Under the pieces are notes generated by a model. The model searched no databases, was not told the DNA's origin, and worked only from the letters and a program-made list of their open reading frames with translations. A stretch of DNA of 64,000 nucleotides. Source: Buxus sempervirens (Eukaryota > Streptophyta > Magnoliopsida > Buxales > Buxaceae). The stretch is taken from positions 40,481,942 to 40,545,941 of the forward strand of contig OX387188.1 in the NCBI GenBank assembly GCA_947561395.2, given 5' to 3'. The position numbers and the translations under genes were made by a program. Below, piece after piece: positions 1-14,529 of the stretch (position 1 is the stretch's first letter; each line of letters starts with the position of its first letter).

Positions 1-599
1 ATCCAAAAACGGGGAAAGGGACAATTCTATAAAATCATGGTTTCGCTCATTGTCATTTTGGGAAAATGAGTTCTCCCATAACATAGCACCGATCAATCAA
101 CCAAAATATATTTTAACAACAGAAACTCATTCCAAGCCATGGAATGAGTTCCCAAAGTGAAAATAAAATGAGACCTCGGTTACCATAATTTCAAATCAGT
201 GATAGCGAGCAAGCATTTTAACAAACAGCTTGAATACCCGAGACTATAACAATTAATCAACACAAACAATCAATTGGTTTACAAAATAATCCAACCTGGC
301 TTCATAAACAATACCATCAATTACACTTAATAACGCTAAATGGCTAAAAAATGTGCGAAATTTAAAAAGTTCACCAATCAAAAGAAACTCGAAACTAAAT
401 GTATTATATGGGTGAATAGTCGTTGCAAGATTTACCGATCAAAGCACAAGGTCTTGTATGTGAAGGGAAATTAAACCCATCTGAGACTATGCCGGATAAT
501 CTCATTTTAAGATATTAACTTAAGCGAATTCTTCGTCCACTAAAACTGAAACTAAAATAGAACAGAAAACGAACACAATGAACATGGAGAGTACAAAGG

Positions 600-930
600 A
601 TGAAAACAAGAGACTCACTGATCGTATGAAGAAGCTGATACCTCATTAGTTGAGTGTTCGCCGTGCCGAGGGCGCTGGTGGCTTCAGCAACGTAATCGTA
701 AGTGGGGGGAAGGGGTCGGAAGCCTGTGTCAACCGGCGTTCCTCTATAGCCGACGTTTGCTTGTTCGCACAGTCGATGTATATAACGAAGATCGGAATAA
801 ATAAATAAAAGAGAAAGAGAAATTTACACTTACTTACTTCATGGTTTTTGATAACCTTCCCTAAAGTTTCTAAAATAACACTTACCTCCCTCTTATTTTT
901 GTTGTTTACTTCGTATCTCCTTTTGTACAA
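600..930 (-). other. possible partial gene, divergent from RPS9, unrecognised
   Basis: On the minus strand the stretch about 790-640 stays open in a frame reading ANVGYRGTPVDTGFRPL and on to NTQLMR, and ends at a plausible splice donor (AG, then GTATCAGC, near 640). Upstream at about 835-890 there are two consensus donors (GAG then GTAAGTG; GAA then GTAAGTAAG), so a short first exon in 885-930 could splice into this one. Any further exons would lie left of 600 or outside the window. I do not recognise the protein. Codon choice and the GC-rich block suggest coding, but the exon could equally be 5' UTR or a non-coding transcript from the divergent RPS9 promoter. Confidence 0.25.
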
Positions 931-943
931 ATTAATTTACGTC

Positions 944-975
944 CGTGCAGTAAGCACGTGCACCCGCCCCGCTAG
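944..975 (+). mobile_element. Helitron-like 3' terminus next to the RPS9 promoter
   Basis: A short hairpin (CGTGC, loop AGTAA, GCACG at 944-958) is followed by a CTAG terminus at 972-975 and then T. This is the Helitron 3'-end pattern and the same hairpin core seen in the short elements at 19453 and 35686. The 5' end was not found. If real, the insertion ends about 140 bp before the RPS9 start codon. Confidence 0.35.
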
Positions 976-1004
976 TCCTCATAAAACAGAGAGGCCTATT
1001 TGAT

Positions 1005-1030
1005 TAGGGTTTTACGGTGGCCTATATAAT
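1005..1030 (+). promoter_or_regulatory. RPS9 core promoter: telo-box and TATA element
   Basis: A telo-box type motif (TAGGGTTT, 1005-1012) lies just upstream of a TATA-like TATATAA at 1024-1030. Telo-boxes near a TATA element are typical of plant translation-machinery genes. The distance to the start codon at 1115 leaves room for a 5' UTR of about 55-60 bp. Confidence 0.6.
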
Positions 1031-1114
1031 GCTATTTTGCCGCTGCGATCCCTTTCGTTCGTCTTCTTAGTTGCAAACTTTAGCTCTGCGTCGGAAGCGA
1101 GAACCGACGGAGCC

Positions 1115-5725
<4,611 letters not shown>

Positions 5726-8607
5726 GCCACAGCTATAAATCTTCATTGTTCCTGATAGTAGGACTTCTGGGTCTTGTTTTGCAGTAGCATGCACGCGATG
5801 GAATTATGGACCTTTTTTTTTCTTTTGAGCAAAGTCAAATTCGCTATTTAATTCATAGATTTTAATGTTTAGAAGATGTTGCTTTTCTCGAAGTTTTATG
5901 TGCCCGTTTGATTGTGATCAATATCGTAATCGAGAATTTTGATTTTTCTCCATTTTGTGAGAAGGCGATAAATTTGTTAAACTGGTATTAAATCTTGTTG
6001 CGTTGGATACTTGGATGGATGTGTCAAATACGTTTGATTTGATTATGGCATGAGATCATTGAGATGACAGGATTTACTTGTGGCAATTACTCTTGTGCTA
6101 TGTTAAATTATTTCAGCAGCTGTGCTAGTCTGCTAGACATTGCGAAGGAAATATCCGGAAAAGAATTTTACAATACAAATGGCCGCTGCTGTGATTATTT
6201 ACGAGTACAGTGGCGTAATTGTAACGAACGTGGGTCTTTCTGAGAATTTTTCTCAGGCAATGAACATGTAATATCATGCGGTCGACTGTGCTACTTTTGC
6301 CACCTGATTTAAGATTCCTATTTTAATCTTACTTTCTTATGGCAAGAAAATTTAAAACACCATATGTACGTGCCATTGATTTCATTTATGCTTCATTTTA
6401 ATTTAATAAACCGTGACATATTGATAAAACCAATCGTATACCGGAGGCTTCCAATTTCTTCTGGGTTGGAAAGTTCATATTCCACATCAAGATGAGTATT
6501 TTCTTATTCTATGTCGCATCAAACATGACGGTGGTCCAATGTTATGAAATCAATCAAAATGGAAGAAAGGTCAAAATAATGACCAAATGAGCTCGAAGTT
6601 GGAAAAGGATATCAGTTGATCTCGTCATTTTATGAAAAGACAGAGACATAGCAAGATCCCATTAACTCTCTCTCTCTCTCTTCAAGACCGAATTATACTT
6701 CAACTCAAAAAACAAAAATGGAAAAGAAAACAACCAGTGACAGGATTTGTTTAGGATGAGGAGATAGTTAAATCCGTAGCGGCTACGCCACGCTGCTATC
6801 TCTTCTAGCTTTTCAGGTCATATTTATCACGAAATAGTGAAGGCGTACTACGACTACTAGAGGAGCAGCAGCTTCACATTCACAGGGCACGGCTGGCTCA
6901 CTTATTGGACACGTTAATCTCACTCATCACGACTTTTGTGCAACAATCAATAAATAATCCAGATTCTGGATCGTGCTAAGTCCAATTACGAGGCTAATGA
7001 TATTGACGTCCTTGAGCCAAGCATGTTTATCGTGTTAAGGAATGAATCAGGATAAAACTGCTTCCACGTCTAATCGGTGACGAAGCATCTTCATCTTTAA
7101 GGCAATCAATCTCGTCTGGCACATTCGGGACCAAAAGACCCCATTAGATCCGTTGGTCGGAACTCAGCTCTATTTGTCAAATAATGAATGCTGGAAATTA
7201 AATTCATACAACTGAGTAGAAATTGGGTTAGAACTCATGGGTTTTTCCCTGGCTAGCCGTATTTATTAAAGATCTTGGACTCGGTCAAAAACCAAATCCT
7301 CAAATAAGAAATTTCTGTTGGAACTTGGCTTTCATGTATCCGGAGACCAAGCGAAAGCAATATTCTCCAATGAGAAGGATGGGCAAGAAAACACAATTGC
7401 CAGAGATTTGGGTTTTGTGCTTTTTGACCTTTTCCAGCACCATAACTAGATCTTTAAGTTTTCAAAATAAACAACTCTAGTTAAACATCTTTAATCCATG
7501 AATTGAGTTCCATTTGCGTTTTTGAAGAACCGTGCGTTTTCAATCTTTCTTTTGATATTACATTAGTTTCCAAATGTATTAATTTCCGCCTTGAACCATC
7601 CGTCGTTGGGACCTACGACTTGTGTGTTCCATTACTATACATGGTCACGTCATTATCTAAATCCGTAGCGTCAATGTGTTTCCTGCGTCGGCGTCCATTA
7701 CTATGCTGGTAGGAATGATGGTGAAAGATGGCAATGGAGCAGGTTAAGTAGTTAACATGTCCGTAACAGTTAGGGTTTAATAATTACTAAATTGGGTTTG
7801 CGTCAGAATTTGGATTTAATCCAGTCTAACCTTAATTTATCTACCCCAATTCAACCTTATTCCATTTCAAATGAACTCATTTCCTCTAGTGCTAAAAGCT
7901 GGTAGTATGGTGGTACCATCTTTAATCCACTAACCCCAGCTACGATGGGGTTAGTGGATGTGAGCCCCCCTATTGACACAGGCATCCATCCGTTCGTTTC
8001 ACTCTAATACCACTAGATGGCACCAGAGGAAATGACCTCTTTTGTTTAGGGTGTGAGCCCCGTATTGACTGAGGCATGCAATCATGCGTTTCATGGTAGC
8101 ACTAGACGAGTTCGTCTCATCTCATACATTTATATATATATACACACACACGATCCTATAAATATATTAAATAATTGTTTTATATATTGAAATATAAATT
8201 TTATACATAATACACTTTAATTGATCTGAACCGCTCTGAAACCAACCACATAGAATTAAGAGCCGCAGGTTTGGTATGAATTGTTAACTTTTGCATTGAA
8301 AGTTTCAAACAAAGTTGATCTAGCAATAGCGTTAAACATGGGGTGCCGAAAACTTTATCAAAAGAAAAAAAAATGCAACAAATTATAAACAGTGCCTTTC
8401 TTCTGATATTTATAGGAAAAGAAGGGGCTCACTTAATTATCTCAAAAAAAGAACCCAAAAAAAAAAAATTTGAAGGGACGAGAAGAACACACAATCGTCT
8501 TTGGACTTCGACTAGTTCTTTATGTTTTCATTTCTATTTTTCTCATATGTGTTATGTGGCTGATAACTCATTTCCTCTTAACTAAACTTTAGCCCCTGGT
8601 TCACAGC
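5726..8607. other. intergenic, RPS9 3' UTR then AT-rich sequence
   Basis: The first 200-300 bp should be RPS9 3' UTR. The remainder has no convincing coding frame. Within it, 7959-8018 and 8050-8108 are diverged copies of about 60 bp (shared GTGAGCCCC, TATTGAC, GGCAT, GTTTCA, CACTAGA), probably fragments of one repeat. A short CT run lies at about 6668-6681. Confidence 0.6.
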
Positions 8608-9147
8608 TTACATGAAGAACTCTGGTTGAAGTAACATAAAGTAGCTAGCAGCTTCGTCTTCGAACTCCCAAAATCCATCGTGCATGAAAGGGATCCCAGC
8701 TCCTTCACTGTTGAAGCCATCCTCAATTAATCTTGTCACGTCCGTATGTGGGATCCCTATCTCATCATCCAAGCTTTCAGACAGGTTGTTTTTTGCGCTG
8801 GCCTCGTCTTTGAGACCAACCCGAGAGGACGAGCTACTGTCAAGGGTGTCAACAAAACTTGCCGTAGTTGTAGTAGCACTGGTCGTAGTCGCAGCGGCAA
8901 CAGAACAATGAACTGCATGCACGTCCAGATTAAATCCAGAAGAGGGTTCTGGAAGAGGATCGGAACCATGATTTGGGGAGAGTTCTTGCTGGAGGGTACT
9001 GATGAGAGAAGATGGATCCTGGTCGGTTTCATACTCGTCTGTATCTAGAATAGAGAGTATGTAATCATAAGACTTTCGACGCTTCGATTCTTCCTCACCA
9101 TCTTCTTGGCTTTCTTCTCTCTCGCGCTTTAATGGTGTTTCCGCCAT
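8608..9147 (-). CDS. small acidic Ser/Thr-rich protein, function unknown
   Basis: This is an intronless frame of 179 residues. I do not recognise the family. A basic, nuclear-signal-like start (KREREE, then ESKRRK by residue 25) leads into YDYILSILDTDEYETDQDP and SSLISTLQQEL, the part that looks conserved and amphipathic. A Thr/Ala/Ser-rich low-complexity middle follows. The acidic, aromatic C-terminus (GFWEFEDEAASYFMLLQPEFFM reads as hydrophobic residues among acids) resembles an activation domain. A small nuclear regulator is my inference only. The start is the first ATG, with a good TATA element about 130 bp upstream, which supports a real gene. Confidence 0.65.
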   Translation of the reverse strand: MAETPLKREREESQEDGEEESKRRKSYDYILSILDTDEYETDQDPSSLISTLQQELSPNHGSDPLPEPSSGFNLDVHAVHCSVAAATTTSATTTTASFVDTLDSSSSSRVGLKDEASAKNNLSESLDDEIGIPHTDVTRLIEDGFNSEGAGIPFMHDGFWEFEDEAASYFMLLQPEFFM

Positions 9148-9276
9148 TACTACAGCTTGGATTAGCTACAGAGGGGCGCGTGAATGGACAAATATCAGGA
9201 CTGAGAAGTGTTTGTGTGTGTGAAAAATGACTGGAACGAGAGAACGGAACACGAAGAAAGAGATACATGGTGGAAA

Positions 9277-9287
9277 CGGTTTTATAG
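9277..9287 (-). promoter_or_regulatory. TATA element of the acidic-protein gene
   Basis: On the minus strand this reads CCTATAAAACC, a near-consensus plant TATA box. It would place the transcription start near 9250 and leave a 5' UTR of about 100 bp before the start codon at 9147. Confidence 0.55.
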
Positions 9288-9289
9288 GG

Positions 9290-10536
9290 AGGCTGGGTAG
9301 GAGGGCGGAACGGGCACGAGTCAAAACAGAAGGGCAAAACCAGAAAATATTAAAAATATTGGAGGAGAAAATGAGGAAAAACAAAGGATGAGGCAAATAA
9401 TTCCAGGATAATCTTGGTCATAGATATTCACATCACCACCACTCAATCAAAAGCAAACAAAACAAAAAAAAGTCCGAAGCTGCAATCAAGGAGTGACACG
9501 TGGATGGCAGCGAAAATATTCTGTTAGTTTTTTTTTGTGGCATTTGCCCGTGTCATCGAACTATCATTGTTTTTTCATTGTCATAAATGTTTGAAGTGTG
9601 CCGCTCAGGAGGGGTAATTTTGATAAATACTTGCAAGAATTGGAATTGGAATTTGAATTATAATTTTTAATTCTAATTCCAATTCATTGAACCATCCAAA
9701 AATACCCTCAAAGAACTTTGAAAACCTTTCTACTCATTTTGTTACAAGTAAAGTTTGCAAGTCTTTTGAGGGTATTTTCGGAAGAAATGTTTCATGAATA
9801 GTAAATAACACTGATTCTCAATTATTTTAAAAAAGTATTACTAATTCTCAATTAACAAGAATTTGACGAATGAATCTGAATTATTTAAAAAAAAATATCA
9901 CTAAAAACAAATTTTCCCAAACTACTCTCATTTACAATTTTTACGGTAAGTGTTTTTTTCATTGTGTTTAAATGTTTTATATGAAAAAACACTAAATGCT
10001 TCAAATGACAGTATCTCACGGCTAAAGCAAAGACAATTTAGGTAAACATAGCAAAAAATTTGATTCCAAGCTTCATTTCAAAACGTGTCCTCATCAAATT
10101 AAAAGAAGTGTGCTCCACAACTTAGCTCCAACTGATACGTCATGAATTATTTAAATTGCTGATATAGGATCTATTGGTGTGTATATATAACGTCTACGTA
10201 TACAAAAAATGTGCAGGCCACACATTAATAGCGGTGTGGAGACCAGCACGTCGCGTTTATGTTAAACCATTAGGACCCTCCCCTCAGGGTTTTTATCGTA
10301 ACTACGTACACGGTATAAGATCCAAGGAGATATATATTCTGATTTCTTCTTAATTTTAAAATCTCTCTCACTATCCACAAAATTAAATATCAGTCAATAA
10401 TCAATCAATACGGTGGGACCCACCTTAGCATATCAAATTTCAAGTTCATAGAATTTCTCCCATTACCCTTAATAGACGGCTTTCTGACAGTCCTTTCATG
10501 GCTGGCTTTGTTACTTGGTTAATTCATTCGCTTAAA
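9290..10536. other. intergenic, AT-rich with foldback segments
   Basis: There is no gene here that I can support. Two imperfect palindromes are visible: 9638-9684, where a TTGGAATTGGAATT-type arm meets its complement, and 9698-9780, where AATACCCTCAAAG faces CTTTTGAGGGTATT. They look like remains of small foldback elements. Confidence 0.5.
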
Positions 10537-10545
10537 TATTTTCTA

Positions 10546-10950
10546 GGGTAAATTACAGCAACACCCCCTGAGGTTTGGGAAATGGACACGCGGTACCCCT
10601 GGGGTTTGAAACTGATCACTTATAACCCTCCAGTTTTCTAAAAGAAGCGATCGCTACCCTTACCGTTAGTTGGATGAAAACGGTGTTAAGTTAATTTGTT
10701 TTAAACCCGAAATTACCCCTCCTCTACCCCCTCCTCTCTTAACAGGACCCGCCCTTCCCTCTCTCTCTCTAACGAAACCCCCAAAACCCTTCATTCTTGA
10801 AACTCTTCGGCGACTGGAGACGATTCGGCGGCAAGGAGAGACGAAGCACCGGCGAGGGGAGAACTAGCCAACACGAAGACAGAGGTAAGTCGTTTTATCT
10901 ATTTCTCCTACCTCAACGACGAAGAGCTATTTGGTAGTTCGTTTTATCTA
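10546..10950 (+). repeat. left terminal inverted repeat of the MULE
   Basis: It matches the complement of 18463-18909, nearly identical for about 350 bp and then weaker with gaps. It contains AGAG then GTAAGT at 10881-10890, a splice donor also present in the right repeat. It probably carries the promoter and first non-coding exon of the GRF gene. A CT run and AAACCC-type motifs lie in the middle. Confidence 0.92.
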
Positions 10951-11483
10951 TGCGCCCAAAACCCTTTCTCCAATGGGGGTTCAAAATCAAAGTAGAACTT
11001 TAAGAGTTACCGCCTGTAAGAACTTTCTCCAATGAGAGAGTTTAATGGTTTGGGTTATCCGTTGTTATCACTTTCCCAAGTCAAAAAACGAAATGTTGGG
11101 TTAATTCGTGACCCAAGTCAGAAAAATGAAACGTTGGGTTAATTCGTGACTTTTGATTTAAACTTGGATTTGTGAATTGGAGGTCAAAAAAGTAGACTTG
11201 GATTTTGGGTTAATTCGTGACTTGTGATTATGGAAAGAGATTGAATGAATAGTAAGAAGGAAATGTTGTAGCTTTACCAAGGGTAATAATGAGTTTTAGT
11301 AGCATCAACACACCAATCAACTTCAAAGAAAAGAAAAGAAACAGTGGAGACACCAAAAAGGAGTAATCATCTTGAATTATGTTCGATGACATCAAATCGG
11401 ATACATGGTTTTCCAAATGCTTTTGTGTTAATCTAGTCATGTTTTGTTATGTGTTTTGTAGGATTTAGTCTATTCAAATTGGC

Positions 11484-12270
11484 ATGGCATCATCTACTGA
11501 AAATTGTCTGTTGGACTTGAAGTACGAAAGCAAAAATTGCTTCTGCAAAAAGAAAGCAATCATAAGAGTATCAGAGACATCTGAACACCCAAATAAATTG
11601 TTTTATACATGTGGAAGAAATGTATCCGTAAGTATCAACTTAACTTTATTTATGTGTTTACTAAATGTCTTATTCATGCTACTAATGTCACCATGGACTT
11701 GTAGGTTACAAGTTCTGAAACATCATGTAATTTTTTCCAATGGTGTGAGCCTATAGCACAGTGTGGTGTTAGGCAATTGAAATACGAAAGTCGTGTTTGT
11801 AAGTGTAAAAGGAAAGCCATTATAAGAGTATCTGAGACGTCTGCCAATCCCAATAGACTATTCTATACGTGTGCTACGAAGGTAATGGTGAGTATAGCTT
11901 TTTTTTTTTATTAATTTCATTGCTTCCCATTGTCTTATGAAATTTTACTTTATCATTGTAGGTTTCTACTTCAAAACCATCATGCGATTTCTTTGAATGG
12001 TGTACTCCTGTACGTAGTCATGAATTTACGGATGAGATATGCAGTTCTACGAGGACAAATTGTAGTATGAGCATGTCTGAAGATTCAACTAGAGCATCAA
12101 TTGACAACCTTGATTCACGAATGACCCAGATTGATGAAAGAATGGAGGATCTGAAATCCCTACAAGACGAAATAATGGGTCTACGAGAGGAAATGCGAGA
12201 GGAAATGAAAGGGTTGAAATTGCTAATTTTAGTAGCAATTGTACTGCAAGTGATTGTAAATATTTTCTAG
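11484..12270 (+). CDS. MULE-borne tandem GRF zinc-finger protein with coiled coil and C-terminal membrane segment
   Basis: There are three exons, 11484-11627, 11705-11887 and 11962-12270, all phase 0 with GT-AG introns, giving 211 residues with no stops. Two homologous units follow each other (residues about 12-63 and 72-123). Each has a C-x-C pair (CFCKKKAIIRVSETS; CKCKRKAIIRVSETS), a PN.LFYTC segment and a C.FF.WC end, which is the GRF zinc-finger pattern. GRF fingers in host proteins such as APE2 and TOP3A bind single-stranded DNA. Next come a heptad-like coiled coil (about residues 145-190) and a terminal hydrophobic stretch, LLILVAIVLQVIVNIF, likely a tail anchor. A 5' intron (10885 to about 11460) would link it to the left inverted repeat. 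Its position matches that of mudrB in maize MuDR. The role is unknown; I infer an accessory transposition or host-interaction protein. Confidence 0.8.
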
Positions 12271-12917
12271 TGCTTTTTTTTTTGTGGAAATAAATATTTT
12301 CTATAGTTAAGTAGAAAGTATGCAACTGGGACATACTTGTAATGATTATCCATGAATTTTTTGTGCTAATTAACTCGTTTAACATGTTTTGTAGTGATTA
12401 TCCATGAGCTTGTTCAATTATTGTTAACATTCTTATGTTACTCGTGGGGACCATTTCATGAGCTTGTTCATCTTTTTTCTACGATCCATAGCTAAATAAA
12501 ATGACTCTTGAGAACTTCCAAGAGTCATTGGAAATATTTTGCTAATTGCTTTGACAGGAGTTGGAGGCAATTCGTATTTACATGAGCCACTCTGGTGGGT
12601 TGGCATGATAACAAGTAAGTTCCCTTGACGCTTTATGTGCAATGTATTTGTAGGAATTTTATTGAGTGAAGTCAAGTTTGTTTAGTTTCCTCAGTTTAAT
12701 TTCTTGCATACTAGAACTTTAAGAGTTACCGCCTGTAAGACATTCATATTAAGCTTCACTCTTAATGAAGTATCTGGGTTCCAAGCTCGTAGTCTACTTG
12801 GATGTTTGGAAAGTCATTGCTTGATGGATTCGGGGAATTGTTTGTCAAAGTCTTTTTTTATTTGTCAAAAGTCTTGTTTGTCTAATTGTTGATGCCTTAA
12901 ATAAGCCAAATCAAAAC

Positions 12918-13480
12918 TGTAAGGTTTATTTTGTATTGGCTTCAATTCCGTGTCAAAAAGGTTGTATTAAAGTGGTTAATGCTTTTGGGTAGGTTTTATG
13001 TGTTGTGGTTCAAACGGGGTTAAGGTCGGGGCAAAATTGGTAAAGTATTGACCAACGTTCGATGAAAGTTCGCTGAACGTTCGACCGTTGAGGTTCTACA
13101 GAGAAACCCGAGAGCAACGTTCGCCTCACGTTCGCTGAACATTCGACCGTTGGTGTTCACAGAGAAACCCGAGAGCAGCGTTCGCTGCACGTTCTCTGGT
13201 CGTTCAAACGAGAAGAGAAAAAGTGAGTTTTTATATCGAACGTTCGAGCCGCGTTTGCTAAGCGTTCGAACGTTCGTAAACAAACTTCTTTTTTAGAAAT
13301 CCGATCTTTTCTGATTTGTTTCCTTTTCGTTCCCTTCCTTCTCCTAACCTATTTAAGGAGTGTCTAGCCTATTGTGAGGGTTACCCAAGACGTTTTTGAG
13401 AACCCTAAAAACGTGTGCAAGAGATTTGTGAGTTTCAATTTAGTTTGGTTAGTTTTTGGTTGATTTCAACTCGAAACAAA
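12918..13480 (+). repeat. diverged LTR fragment related to the LTR at 53737
   Basis: It starts TGTAAGGTTTA like the LTRs at 53737 and 58108. It shares GTGTCAAAAAG, GGTTCAAACGG and the dense ACGTTCG/TTCGAACGTTC motifs, then AACCTATTTAA and AACCCTAAA near the end. The right boundary is unclear because the typical LTR end is missing. It is an old insertion or truncated solo LTR inside the MULE. Confidence 0.6.
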
Positions 13481-13844
13481 CCAATGAGTTGCACCCCTAA
13501 ACCTATTTGCTAGAGCCAAGATTTGTGAGTTTCAATTTTCAAATGTAACATGCTCCGAGACTCCGAGTCCTATCAAATGCTATATACTTGGCAAAAACAT
13601 ACTAGCAACATAACTTGTAGATTTTACTGTGCATGAACTGTTTCTCAGCCAAACTGAAATGCTAGTTTAACTTGCATTATGTCTCACTCTATATCTAAAT
13701 CAACTCTTCCGGGTTTGTTTGTGATAATAATGTTCCCATGTTACAGACCCCAGCACCCAAATCCTGCACAAGAAGTCCATTGATAGAAGGCGATAATGAG
13801 TCTGGTTAAGTATTAACAAGGCCACGGCTAAACCTTTTGTTAGA

Positions 13845-14016
13845 AGAAGCAAAAGATTTTATCAATCAAGGGTCAGATCCGATAATTCTGCTCCGTAGGC
13901 AGAGAGAACATCAAACATTGACAACAGAAAAGAAGCAAAAGATTTATCAATCAAGGGTCAGACCGTGTACCTCATAAAAGTAGCTTTAAGAGCCATCAAA
14001 CATTGACAACAGAAAG
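13845..14016. repeat. tandem duplication, about 87-bp unit
   Basis: The stretch holding AGAAGCAAAAGATTT, TATCAATCAAGGGTCAGA and CATCAAACATTGACAACAG occurs twice in a row with small differences. A second, shorter duplication (GAAATAGCAGAAGTA..CATCA) lies at about 14446-14503. Both are non-coding parts of the MULE between its two genes. Confidence 0.7.
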
Positions 14017-14529
14017 CAAATATTGTTTGACTGTTTGGTATATAACAAGGCAAAGCAAATTTTTCCAGAAGAAGCAACCCTAATCACAACTGATTTTGTT
14101 GCTACAGGTAGACAGGCTCCAGATGCTCAATTGACAACAAATATGATTCACTCCACGAAGGAACAAGAAAAGCAGATGAGAAAACACAAAAAAACTGATG
14201 ACACTGCCAAAACATTTATAGTAAGAGTTGCACATCTTCCTCTTCATCATTTTCATCTTCATTACCTACTTCCAAATCACTGCCTCCAGCATCTCCTTGG
14301 GATGGCACAACAGGCCTAACCAGGTCATCTGCACTGCAATCTTCTTCCTGCCATTATCAAAATTCTATCAAGGGCAATTCAAAATATTGAAACAGTAAAA
14401 AATTATATCCAAGAAAATAACATTTCAAAGATGCACATTAAACTCGAAATAGCAGAAGTACCATCAATTAATGCAACAAGAAATAGCAGAAGTAGCATCA
14501 TTTAGAGTGAGGTTTTTCTTACCAGCCAA

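Noticed and set aside
10670..10867. Open frame in the left inverted repeat as a protein
   Set aside because: Its counterpart in the right repeat differs in frame and sequence; it is most likely promoter and 5' leader.
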